Source: Pseudoneurospora amorphoporcata | Lineage: Eukaryota > Ascomycota > Sordariomycetes > Sordariales > Sordariaceae | Length of the DNA stretch: 64,000 nucleotides | Direction: 5' to 3' | Assembly (NCBI GenBank): GCA_033297205.1 | Contig: MU859070.1 | Coordinates: forward strand, 1-64,000 | In this document: one piece after another, positions 22,001 to 32,777 of the stretch | How the letters are laid out: each line of letters begins with the position of its first letter | Numbering within the stretch: position 1 is the first letter of the stretch | Notes under the pieces: generated by a model | What the model saw: only the letters and a program-made list of their open reading frames with translations | Told to the model about the DNA's origin: nothing | Databases searched by the model: none | Made by a program: the position numbers and the translations under genes

Positions 22001-23945
22001 GATATGACAGCTCGACGGGAGCTTGTTGGTGAACACCCCGGCTGCCCCGATCAGTCAGTTTCGTTCTCCCGCATTGTAAGCATACTGCGATCTACCCAGG
22101 AAGCGGGGATGGACATGGGATTTCGGGTTTGCCTCCCCAGCTCATGCATTTTGACAAGTTCGATACCACACTCACCATCACATCACGGCACTGAGCCACA
22201 TCCGGTGCCGCCTTGGTTAACTTGGCTGGAAGATACCGGATTGCATCACATCCATCGTCGTCCGTTTCCCAAAGAGACATCCCAGGCTTTTGGCTCCTCC
22301 GTCAGACCCCTTCTCGTCTCAAGACCAACCTGGAACACTCAATCATTCAGGTCTCGGCCATAGTTCCTTCGCTCATTACTGTCGAGATAGTCGTGTAACC
22401 CGATGTGTAACCATAATACAGGCCGGGGCCCTCAAGTTCTCGGCCCATGGCGACACCAGGACGAAGGACCAGGAACACGACGTAGGTCCGGTACAGCTAG
22501 GTCAAGGTGTCAAACCAAACCCAGCATATGTACATGTATTCAACCCCGCGGCCCTTTGTCCTTGTGGCACGACCGTTGTGTATGCGTTCCTCTGTTCCTG
22601 CCAGTGTGGGAGTGGGAGTCATGACCCTTCCCGCCAAGCAAGTGGCCCCGATGCAGTTCATGTGATGGCTGGATTTCGCGACCGAAGCTAAAAACAGGAA
22701 ACCAAACCACATTGGCCCCCAGGCAATCAATACCACTCGATCTAGAACGTTTTCTGCTTGTAGAAACAGGAGACACTTTGCAGGACTGTCCTAGACAGAC
22801 AGACCTAGGGAAGTTTGGTAAACGAGGAGGCACCCGAGCGTTGCTGTCTCGGATTTTCATACATGGCCCATCAAGAAAACGATACTCGATCAGTATTCTG
22901 GACAATTTAGTTCATGAACGCCCAATGGGACCATGTCTAGGCAAGCCTCATGGATGTTGCCCTTGGTGGTAGAGAGCGTGATAGGGTATTGGCAACCGGC
23001 CGGTACGGTACGACAGATAACCTTCATGTAACATGGTGTACGCATGTCGAGGTATGTAGGAGCCGATGCTGGATCACGGTTACCTTGCCTTACCTCGAGG
23101 CAGGATTCAGGTACTATGCAGTGCTCGCAAAGTATGACCTTACTTACATTTTGCCTTGCTTTGCTTTGATTCCTCGCTCGCAGAAAGCTACAGCATACCG
23201 GTAGCTATTGCAGCATCTGTATCACACATGAAGCAGACTAGAGAGATGGATAAAAGATCAAGGAATGGAAACTTGGTACATTGGCTCCTGGTCTGGTTGA
23301 AGCAAGAAGAGGAGTGGTCTGCCAAAGTAATCTAGATACATTCCAAACAACAGAAAACCTTATTGGGAAACAATATTCCCAATGGTCACAACAGTCTAGG
23401 TAAAGGACTCGAGGACTTTCCACCTAAGTTCGAAGAGACAGGACCCCGAGGACTCGAGAACGTCCGTCCCTCGAAGCGACAATCTCCTTGCCATGTCGCG
23501 TGAGTGCATGCCAATCCAAAACAAAACCCTTCAGGGTCTCGCGAAATCTTGCATACCGGCACACATTACCCATACAGTGTTTACAGGATACAAACCTATC
23601 CGGTCTTGCATTCAGCCTCGTTTTCCGAATGATCGGTGTTCAAATGTTCTTTCGTCTTGTTATCCGTCATTTCTCTCTCACTGTCTCTAATGTCGTCACC
23701 CAGGACCTACCGTTCACTTGTCTCTCCTAACGGAGAGGCTTCGTTCGGGTCGGAGCATTTTGTTCCTTTTTACTCTTTAATTCTTTCCTTTTTGCCATCA
23801 AGCCATTATCGCCAGCCCGTCTGCCTTGCCCAAAACTAGGTGGACGGCCATTTTTTACCCCTTTCTCTCACCTTCGTCCCGAGTGTGCTCACAGTTATCG
23901 GCTTGCTGCGAAACATCGATGACTCAATCCAGGTACACTGACAGT

Positions 23946-23993
23946 CAAAAAAATACCGTCCCGCAACTCTTGGGGAGGGACAGTATTTTTTGG
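23946..23993. repeat. Short inverted repeat (hairpin)
   Basis: Arms 23946-23962 and 23977-23993 pair over 17 bp with two differences, one of which would be a G.U pair in RNA. The loop is 14 nt. The core pairs an A-rich arm ending CCGTCCC with GGGACAGTATTTTTTGG. Confidence 0.75.
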
Positions 23994-24429
23994 ATTGGGA
24001 TTTTTACTCTCATCTACATAGAGGTAGTAATGCCGGGGCCATAACTCGGAGTTTCAAAGTCGAGAGTCCAGATTCCACAGTCCAGAGTCCAAGGACGCAA
24101 AAAGTACCCCCCGATTATCCACCCACCCATCGATTACCTAGGTAATGCCGCCCTTCATCCCGGCCGCAGGAACAGTTGACAGCATCGGTGACAGCCTCTT
24201 CCCGGCCGAGCCACAGCAGCGGGTCAGTAGGAGTAGGTAGTGAATATGTGGGATGTATGGTAGGATCTGGGATGCAGTGTAGGATATGGATACCCGCAGG
24301 TGGCAGCGCTTAGCCCGCTCTTGCCTGCTCGGATAGGTAAAAAGTAATGTGACTTTTGAGGCTGGCTGCAAGCCTGCACCTTTTGGTTCCTGCACCTGCA
24401 CATTCGATCTTGGGTTGGGACTATATCAC

Positions 24430-24452
24430 GGTAGGTAGGTAGGTAGGTAGGT
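24430..24452. repeat. (GTAG)n microsatellite
   Basis: About 5.5 tandem copies of GTAG, followed by a partly symmetric GTATGTACCTA. This kind of simple repeat is common in intergenic DNA of Sordariales. Confidence 0.9.
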
Positions 24453-25335
24453 ATGTACCTATCCTCAACACACCCACTTTATTGAGTCGAGGAGGAGGAA
24501 GGGCGAGGGGAGGGACGGAAGCGGGAGGCAGACAAGGCGGGGGGCTACGGTTGCTGGGTCACGGTAGAGACGGGTGTAACACACGATGCAGGAACTGCTT
24601 CGCCTGGACACAATTTTGGTTGGTAGTCATCAAGCCAATTCAATGTTCCCGTCTGTACATACCTCTACATGACGCCAGCATCGTTGGTGTTGACGTCCCC
24701 TAGGCACCCTCTACCCCCACACTCTGTCTGCTATTGTCCTGCTGCTTCCGCCTTACGATGAGACTCTGCATTATCTGCGACGAGGTGGATACTTCCTCGG
24801 TAAAGAAAGAACCTGATACGAAAGCTGGAAAGCAAGAAGCAATAACTTGTACAGCCCAACAGCTGCGCTTAGCCTTCGATCTTAGCTATTAACCTACCGC
24901 GGCACCAGGGACATGTGTAATGATGTAGATGCAAAGAGAGAAGGAAGGATTGGGCCCCTAGGTAATTCCTATCTCCCGATTTCAGGGACTCTTTTCTTAT
25001 TTCCCTCTATTTTCCCTTTTTCTTTTTTCTGTTCACAGTCCGGCCATAACCACCAAGCACTGCCCATCATTGGCTCTTTAACTACGACGCGGGTGACCGG
25101 AAGGTCTTTCAGCCAGGTATAAGCCACCATGCAATGTGAAGCCAGGCCGAATTCAGGGGTAGTCAGTCACTTGCTTGGGGTATTGTTGAAGAGCCGCGGT
25201 TGCCACACGCAGGTAGATAGTTAAACTTTTGTTTTGATGTAACTTTCATTATCTCATAGCAGGCTTATTATCCGGGACAGATACGTCCAGATCTGAATAA
25301 AGCCTGCCAGGTATTGATCGGTAAGGTTGATCCAT

Positions 25336-26781
25336 TTAGAGCTTCGCGTCAACCTCGCCAAACAAGTTCAAAAATGCCGTGTGTACTTCGTCTGTAAGAT
25401 CGCTTGCTTGAAGGCTGCGGCCCTTCTTGGCAAATGCCAGACGAGAGCATTCCTATGAACAGCTTTTTGTTAGCATATTTCCATAGCATAGATAGGTAGG
25501 ATAGACATTATGTGGTAGAGGGCGGGAAAGTGCCGTGAGCCATAACCCAGAAATCACAGCATAACTCACCCTCGTAATGGCGCTTCCACCAAAAACAGCC
25601 AAACCCATCAACTCCTCCTTCTTAAGCTTATTTCCATGATCCCAAAGACCGTCAAGGTACGCCGCCCTCCAGCCCAAAAACGTGGCAATACTTCCCGTCA
25701 GCGTGTCTCCCTGCCCACCACTCCTCTTCAAGCCGCCCTTCAAGTCCACCGTTAGTGTCACATTTCCATCACTGAGGTAGTCGTTGGATCCCTTCTGCAC
25801 CACCATGACGCCGCCGAGCGCCTTAGCCAGCGCCTCCACCTTGGCCGTCTCACCCGCCGTTTTCTCAGCCTTCTCGACCTGCTCGTCCACGCCGAGCGCC
25901 TTGGTCAACCGGGCGAACTCGACCACGTTGGGTGTCACGACGGCATTGTCGTAACCTTTGATGAGGGACGGGTCCTTGGCGACCAGCAACAGGGCGTCGG
26001 CGTCGAGAACCATGGGGATCCCCTTCTCACGCGCCGCGGTGATCACCTTGGCGACAGTCTCTTGCATGATAGGGTCGCGGCCGAGACCGGGGCCGATGAC
26101 GAGCACGTGTAGTCGGTCGAGCATGGGGATGATCTGGGCCGCTACTTGGGTAGGGTCGGTGTCCGGGGCAGACTTTGTGAGCGAGGATGAGGTGCCGGAC
26201 TGTGAGGGGCTGAGGGCCGGCGGGGAGGAGCGCATGAGCGGGTGGACCATGAGGTTGGGCGAGTAGGTCTTGATAACTTGGGCGGCGTTGGGAGTGCAAA
26301 TTACGTGGGACTATCATTGTCCATGTTAGTCGGTCTCGTAACTGGCGATGTGGAAGTGGGAGTTGGAAGGCCAAACTTACGAGATCAGAACCCAGTCTTG
26401 CACTCGCCATGGCGGAGAAGTAGGGAGCACCTGTATAGTCCTCGCTACCACCGATGACAGCTACACGGCCGAGTTGTCCTATGGTCGGGGAATGTCAAGT
26501 AAGCAATTTGTCTCTGGGCAAATTTCCAGCTGCTGCCATCAAAGGGCTTCTCCTTTTGTAGGTACCCTGACGCTTGAAATAGCTTCCATCAAGCCCAGAG
26601 CAACAATGGCGAAAAAGACAAGCTCGTCTTCCCCATCCCTAAGCCACTAGATATCGCAAGTTGGACATGACAAACCTTTATGGAAACTCTCCAGCAAAGG
26701 CGGCACCATTTGCCGCACACGGGCTAGCATTTGCTTGGTGGTCGCCGACATTTCTGGGCCTGTTGATGAATTGGAAGACAT
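25336..26781 (-). CDS. ATP-dependent (S)-NAD(P)H-hydrate dehydratase
   Basis: Metabolite-repair enzyme that dehydrates damaged NADHX/NADPHX back to NAD(P)H, related to the YjeF C-terminal domain and yeast YKL151C. Four exons on the minus strand: 26676-26781, 26381-26478, 25570-26310 and 25336-25452, with introns 26479-26675, 26311-26380 and 25453-25569; 353 residues. Motifs: GQLGRVAVIGGSEDYTGAPY near residue 40, VIGPGLGRD at about 139-147, PNVVEF at 195-200 and the catalytic/ATP-site GGQGDTLTG at about 266-274. The fold is ribokinase-like. The N-terminus (MSSNSSTGPEMSATTKQML) has two in-frame ATGs 10 codons apart, which could give two isoforms with different targeting; no clear mitochondrial presequence is seen. 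The last exon (ECSRLAFAKKGRSLQASDL...) fits the family C-terminus. Confidence 0.93.
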
Positions 26782-28014
26782 ATCTTGACGAGGTGGGATA
26801 TAATAGCTAGATCAGTGATGTTGTCAGTTTAACAGAGATTTATCCACAAAGTACGGTATCGAGTGATCCAGAAGTACTGCGCCGCGAAACCAAGTGCTTG
26901 GATCCGAAGAACCGTCCAGGTCTTGAAAGATGGGATGGGATAAAGTGGAAGTCTGGAACGCGTGGGATGACGCGGGGCGGTGCCTTGCACTTAGTTACCT
27001 TTGGTGTTTTTCAGCTCCGACAAATCGACTTCCGGAGTTCAGTGCGATTGGTGAGCAATTGGGATGTTAAAATTGAAGAGGAGAGAAATGTTCAGCTTCC
27101 CAGTGAAGTCGCGGGTTATTTGAGTTCTCATTCAAAGAAATCCGATGGATTGGTAGCTGTCAATCGAAGGCGAAGACCCAATGATGCTGTTTGGGTGAAG
27201 CTGCCAGCTGCCTTGTTGGGGCTGTCGCTCATGATGTCACTGACGCTTTGCCCCGCCAAGCCTCAGATTTCCAACTGCTGGTCAACGGTCTTTCAGCACG
27301 GTCCAAAGTATTCAAATCGAGATCGCACATACAACTTGATGCTGGTTTGTTTATTAGCTGGGTACACCTAACATACTGAACAATAAAAACGCAATAACAA
27401 AATTCAAAATGGCTTGTGCAAGGTAAGACCATGCGTTTATTGTAGAATGAAAGGGTTTATTTAGATAGAGGTCTCGAGCTAATAAACAAAACCAGTATTT
27501 ATTTTGGAATCTACACAGTTCAGCTAGTGGTCCTTTGCTGGATAACGAAGTATTTTGAAAAGGGGGGCTCGTGTGCTTTGGAAGGCGGCTGAAAGTGAAT
27601 ATAGAATCATCTGCTCACATGTTCCGTCGTAACGTCATCGAATTATATTGTTTTCCTTATTGCAGAATGAGTAAGTACAGGCACATGGTTGAAAACACAT
27701 CATATCTTCCGCTGTAAAGAAACAAAAAGAATGCACCAAGTAATCCTTTGCACAAGCCTTCCCACTGAGTGTAGAATTCGTAACCTCGTATTTTCAGTGC
27801 CTGACAAAAGGAATTGAGTGCTTGATTGAGACTTGCTCTAATTTACAGTAGGTTCGCCTAGAAAATCTCCCCTTCTCACGCGTCCATTCCTCAGTCCAGC
27901 ACCCGACGGAAGACGGAACACCTTCCTCTAGAAACACGGAACTGCGCGGTAAAGATAACGGACCCACTGCGCGTTTTCAAGAACCACGGAAAATTATTTC
28001 ATATTTATATGCAT
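26782..28014. other. Intergenic
   Basis: Promoter side of the NAD(P)HX dehydratase gene and 3' flank of ATP1. Short frames at 26898-27432 show no domain. Nothing else is recognised. Confidence 0.5.
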
Positions 28015-30051
28015 TTAACCGAGGAAGCTCTTGGTGAAGTTCTGGATAACGTCACGGAGCTTGGCCTCGAGGTCCTTGGAGATGGCACCCTCCCTGTCGA
28101 TGGTGGCCATGATCTCGGTCTCGTTGGTCTTGAGGTGGGCGAGGAAGTCAGCCTCCCACTGGAGGATCTTGGCAACGGGGACGGAGTCGAGGAAACCGTT
28201 GACACCGGCGAAGATGAGGGGAACCATCTCGTTGACGGCCATGGGGGAGTACTGCTTCTGCTTGAGGAGCTCGGTCAACTGTAGAGGGACTTGTCAGCTC
28301 TGCACCAAGACACGGGGGGTTCAGCTAGTTGGTACTTACACGCTCACCACGGTTGAGGGTCTGCTTGGTAGCAGCATCGAGATCGGAACCGAACTGGGCG
28401 AAGGCAGCGACCTCACGGTACTGGGCCAAGAAGAGCTTGAGGGAACCAGCGACTTGCTTCATGGCCTTGAGCTGGGCAGCGGAACCGACACGAGAGACGG
28501 AAAGACCGACGTTAATGGCGGGACGGATACCCTTGTAGAAGAGCTCAGACTCCAAGAAGATCTGACCGTCGGTAATGGAAATGACGTTGGTGGGAATGTA
28601 AGCGGACACATCACCGCCCTGGGTCTCAATGACGGGAAGGGCAGTCATGGAACCACCGCCGTGGGTCTTGTTCATCTTGGCGGCACGCTCGAGAAGACGA
28701 GAGTGGAGGTAGAAGACATCACCGGGGTAAGCCTCACGGCCGGGGGGACGACGGAGAAGGAGGGACATTTGACGGTAGGCAACGGCCTGCTTGGTGAGAT
28801 CGTCAAAGATGACGAGCGAGTGCTTGCCATTATCACGGAACCACTCCCCCACAGACGCCTAGATGAGAAGCTTCTTGTTAGCCAGTCTGGTCTGGTTGGT
28901 TTCAAACGGGGGGCGGGAGTCCGAGGGGAAGATGTTTGGGGATGTTTGGTGATGTTTTGGGAGGGGGGTGGGGAATTTGGAAAAAAGTGGAAAAAAGTGG
29001 AAAAAAGTGGGGAGATGTGGAAGGGGGTCCTGCAAATGTCTGGGAAGGGTATGGTGACGATTGAAAGGTGTCGAGAGTTATCTGAAAGCCATTTTCCCAT
29101 GTTCGAGAGGTGTCCAACCAGAATATGGAGGTGTTCAATCAGAGTATGGACGTGTTCAACGAAAATGGAGACGTGTTCAACCAAAATGGAAAAGTGTTCA
29201 ACCAAAATGGAGAGGTGTTTCAATGCCAATAAAAGGGGTCTGGTGAAAATTGGAGGGGGTTCGATCTGGCAATGCAACCACTTACACCGGTGAAGGGAGC
29301 GAGGTACTGGAGGGGAGCGGCCTCGGAGGCGGTGGCAGCGACGACGATGGAATACTTCATGGCATCGTTCTCCTCGAGGGTCTTGACGAGCTGAGCGACG
29401 GTGGAACGCTTCTGGCCGACGGCGACGTAGATGCAGTAGAGCTTCTTGTCCTCATCGGAACCGTTGTTCCAACGCTTCTGGTTGAGGATGGCATCGAGAG
29501 CGACGGCAGTCTTGCCGGTCTGACGATCACCAATGATCAACTCACGTTGACCACGGCCGATGGGAACCATGGCGTCGACGGACTTGAGACCAGTCTGGAC
29601 GGGCTGGTTGACGGACTGACGGGGAAGAATGCCGGGGGCCTTGAGCTGGGCACGACGCTTCTCCTTGCAGTTGATGGGGCCCTTGCCATCGATGGGGTTA
29701 CCGAGGGCATCGATGACACGGCCGAGAAGCTCGGGACCGACGGGGACATCGACGATTTCGCCGGTACGCTTGACGGTCTCACCCTCCTTGACGAGACGAT
29801 CGGAACCGAAAAGGACGACACCGACCTGGCCGGCCTCGAGGTTCATGCACATACCCTTGACACCGGAGGCGAACCTGGGGGGTTGACGGTCAGATATCGG
29901 GCAAAAGAGCATCCGTTAGGTTAGGGGCGGAAACATACTCGACAAGCTCCTCAGCCTGAACGTTGGCCATGCCGTGAACACGGGCGATACCATCACTATA
30001 CGGAAACGACATGTCAGCATCCACAAATTCGCATCATGGTTCTGGTTAACC

Positions 30052-30088
<37 letters not shown>

Positions 30089-30758
30089 CATCGTCGTCTT
30101 CGCGAACATCCAGCTTCAACGCATCGCGTCGCGGGTGCGGTCGGAATCGTAATCGTGATAGTTGTCGCCAGTATTATTCTTGTTGCTGTTATCGTCGTTG
30201 TCGTCATTGTTGTCGTCGTGTTGACATAAGCTTGCTGAGCTTCTTTCGTGATACCGCGTCGACCCTGATGCTCCCCTGCCGTTCCCCCTCTCTGCTGCCA
30301 AGAATCGTAACCATAACCCAGAAAAAACGTACCCGACGGAGAGGACGCGGCCGGTCTCAGCGAGGTTGGACTCCTCCTGGACACCGCGGATTCTCTGCTC
30401 GAGAATGGAAGAGACCTCGGTGGGAGTGGCCTTGGCGTCGGCGTAGGTGCGGGCCTGGACGGCGGAAACTACAGGTGCGGCATTTCGCTGTTGTCGAGTT
30501 AGCCCTAGCCGAACCTTGGTGGCATGCTTCACGACACATGGACAGCTCCCCCAACAAGCCCATCTACATCCTCGAGGCCATGCGCCATGATGACAAAGCT
30601 CCAGGTGCTCCGGGACCCGATGAGGTTATATAGAAAGAGGCGGCCGGTGATGTTGAAGGTGGATCGGGTGTGCGGAGTTAACCTACCGCGGCGACTCTGC
30701 CGGTGGCAGAGAAGGCGCCGACGGCGCGAGTGCTCTGGCGGAGGGCGTTCCGGAACAT
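28015..30758 (-). CDS. ATP1: Mitochondrial F1 ATP synthase subunit alpha
   Basis: Non-catalytic nucleotide-binding subunit of the F1 head of ATP synthase in the mitochondrial matrix. Six exons on the minus strand: 30687-30758, 30333-30487, 29939-29995, 29286-29874, 28340-28858 and 28015-28278; 551 residues. The N-terminus MFRNALRQSTRAVGAFSATG is an Arg-rich, acid-free mitochondrial presequence. Hallmarks: P-loop GDRQTGKT at about 210-217, the ATPase alpha/beta signature PAINVGLSVS at about 404-413, and RRPPGREAYPGDVFYLHSRL. Every junction restores the conserved frame (SVGDGIARVHG, VEFASGVKG, APFTGASVGEW, NRGERLTELL). Intron 2 (29996-30332, 337 nt) carries an 11-copy CAG/CTG repeat, and intron 4 (28859-29285, 427 nt) is filled with tandem repeats. 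Both are far longer than typical here. The gene is divergent from dapB. Confidence 0.97.
28864..28962 (-). repeat. Intron-end duplication, copy A (in ATP1 intron 4)
   Basis: 99 nt at the 3' end of the intron, including the branch-like CTAAC and polypyrimidine region. It matches 31922-32009 in opposite orientation: about 73 nt next to the acceptor are identical, and the only differences further out are one extra 10-bp unit and one extra A in this copy. Confidence 0.9.
29108..29229. repeat. 21-bp tandem repeat in ATP1 intron 4
   Basis: Five full units (29108, 29129, 29150, 29169, 29190; one unit is 19 bp, the others 21 bp) plus a degenerate sixth. The core is GTGTTCAACCAAAATGG. Units diverge progressively from left to right. 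Confidence 0.85.
30053..30085. repeat. (CAG)11 microsatellite in ATP1 intron 2
   Basis: Eleven perfect CAG units on the plus strand, CTG in the ATP1 transcript. It is followed by imperfect GTT/GTC triplets around 30178-30222 in the same intron. Confidence 0.93.
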
Positions 30759-32777
30759 GTTGTGGAGGTGTCTGTTCGTTGACGAGCAGAAAGGAATGCA
30801 ATCGCAACACAATTGCAATTGCGTGGAGGGGGGGAGAATGCGGGAGGTTGATGGAGGTTTGGAGAGCCCGGCGTGAGGAAAATTGTCGAGTGGCCTTGGT
30901 TCGAATGGAAAAGGTGGGGCGGAGCTTGGACGAGGCCAATCAGCAGCCGGCTGAGAATTTTGCTCTCTACCAGAATCCCGAGCACTCCACCAACCACGCC
31001 TCCAAAATCGAGAGGTTTCTGAGGTTACGACTACAAAAAGGCAGCGCATCCGCCGCACCTTCACCCGCCATCAATCTCCCCTCCCCGCCTTGGAGCCTTC
31101 CGATCCGAAAGATCGAAAGCACATTGCTACATGCCGTGTCCAGTTTCTCCATTCTGACTGCAGCCGGCCCCGGACCTCCGTGACGACAGCAGTCCACGAT
31201 TCCCATTTTGTTCCTCTGCCCCGACCTCAGCAAGGACCTTTTTTACCTTCCAGGTTGGCTCTGAGCGACTGTGCTCCGGGCGGCGGGCGGGCTCCATGGA
31301 TCCTCTGGTCTCAAGCTCTGGCGGCAGAAGCAGTCTGCTGCCCAATAATCCGTCGCCCGGGTAATCCCGGAGAAATGTCGCAACCTACCAGAAGCTCTGG
31401 CCGCCCCCGGTTGGCGTTTGGCAATTCGGCACCTTTTTCAGGCCAGCTACCGTCTCGAGTTTCACGCTGGTGGCTTCAGCTGCTGGAGTGGTGTATTGCA
31501 CACCCGGACCCGATTGACATCCATCGAATATGATTTCCAATGCCTCGAGGTTCCCCATGTTTTGCTCGCCGTCACTCTACGAGATAGCATCACCTAGCAA
31601 CCAAATATCTCGGTCTTAAATCTCGCCATTGCTTCTCCATCCATCATCATCATCATCCGAAATGTTTCAATTGAGCAGCAATTCGTTGCCGGTCAAACAA
31701 ACATCTCTAGCATCGCACCGCAAATGAATGACGTCTGCCAGCTGGCCACCTCCCCCTCTTTCTCGCGTCCCATCCCCTCACTATCCAACGCCATCTCATT
31801 TTGACTGGTTGCTGGCTGCCAACGCTTGAACGACGAACTGGTCCGCCAAAATATCAACACAACCTTTTGGTTTCGTTGTCAAGGCGCTTCTGTGCCATCT
31901 CCCCACAATGCCTCCGGGCCGTCCCAAACATCACCAAACATCTTCCCCTCGGACTCCCGCCCCCCGTTTGAAACCAACCAGACCAGACTGGCTAACAAGA
32001 AGCTTCTCAACGATGTCTGTCGGTGCCTGCTATAAGAAGCCACGAGTCACATATTGGGTGCTCACAGCCTGCTTAGGTACACGTCCAATTGATTCATCGT
32101 CGCCCATATGGATGGATTTACAATAAATAGGTGTAGCATGTAGTTGCTGAGCCAATCTTTTTGAATGTCGCAAATTTGTCTTGTCAATTTGGTTTCTGAT
32201 ACTTCGAGCTCCTTCTCCTTGGCGAGCCAGATTCCCGACAGACACTCGGGTCTATTTCCACCTGGCCCTGTACAGGTATGCTCACTTCTGTAATTCTGAG
32301 CATTTCGAGAACGTTTCTAGACCAACCCTTTGTGCCAAAAGTTGCAGATCGCTCCAATCTCTTCAAGAGCCGAGGTCACAAGGGAGGAAGGCGGATTGTG
32401 TTTGCTAAATCAATGACGGGAAGCCAATTCAAGCACTCTTCTTACCAAGGGTTAGGGTTAAAGCAGCAATCTGCTTCCCTGCGTTGGCAGTCGCGTGGCG
32501 CCCTCCGTCGTCACAGTCAAAGGGACCTCCTCGTTCTTGTCCCAAACAGTATCTGAATAGCGACCGAATTGGTCATGTTTTGCCCCTAGGGTCCAAATTG
32601 TCCTACAAAGAATACAAACCACTGCACGCCGGCCGCGCAGTACTCGCTGCTATTGACTAGTAGCATCTTCTCTTTTCCGGTGAACGGGTCAATCCCGGCC
32701 AAAACAGCCACATCGAGGTGCATCGGGTTCAAAAGAAGATTATCTGGGCGCAAACGTTCCTCGCCCGTCCTCTCACC
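30759..32777. promoter_or_regulatory. Divergent promoter region ATP1 / dapB
   Basis: About 2 kb between divergent start codons. It must include both promoters and 5' UTRs. It holds copy B of the intron-end duplication (31922-32009). A single GGGTTAGGGTTA near 32447 is too short to be a telomeric tract. No conserved protein-coding frame is seen. Confidence 0.5.
31922..32009 (+). repeat. Intron-end duplication, copy B (upstream of dapB)
   Basis: 88 nt almost identical to the reverse complement of 28864-28962. It begins TCCCAAACATCACC and ends GAAGCTTCTCA, stopping just before the acceptor dinucleotide of the ATP1 intron (next bases ACGATG instead of TCTAG). It lies in the dapB sense orientation, about 770 nt upstream of the dapB start codon. 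Confidence 0.9.

Larger units (their letters stand above)
19055..25335. other. 6.3-kb stretch without a supported gene
   Basis: Many overlapping short frames occur on both strands (for example 20328-20879 minus, 20806-21189 plus and 21240-21914 plus), but none shows a domain, signal peptide or clear splice pattern. The stretch contains a 17-bp hairpin at 23946-23993, a (GTAG)n microsatellite at 24430-24452, and A-rich tracts at 20220-20250. It includes the promoter of the minus-strand gene ending at 19054. A species-specific gene or long non-coding RNA could be present but cannot be supported by reading alone. Confidence 0.45.
28859..29285 (-). other. Long repeat-rich intron 4 of ATP1
   Basis: 427-nt intron between APFTG and ASVGEWF; donor GTAAGT, branch-like GGCTAAC and acceptor CATCTAG. 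In plus-strand coordinates it contains three kinds of tandem repeats: GATGTTTGG-type 10-mers at 28931-28962, AAAAAAGTGG x3 at 28981-29010, and a 21-bp unit at 29108-29229. The last part (28864-28962) has an inverted near-copy at 31922-32009. Confidence 0.9.

Noticed and set aside
28031..29293. 420-codon open frame antisense to ATP1
   Set aside because: It lies opposite ATP1 exons and the repeat-filled intron. High GC and tandem repeats keep it open, and it has no domain of its own.
31826..32126. Open frames at 31826-32035 and 31908-32126 as a gene
   Set aside because: They run through the copy of ATP1 intron sequence, so the apparent protein is translated intron.
32445..32458. GGGTTAGGGTTA, telomere-like
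   Set aside because: Only two units; expected by chance in a window of this size.
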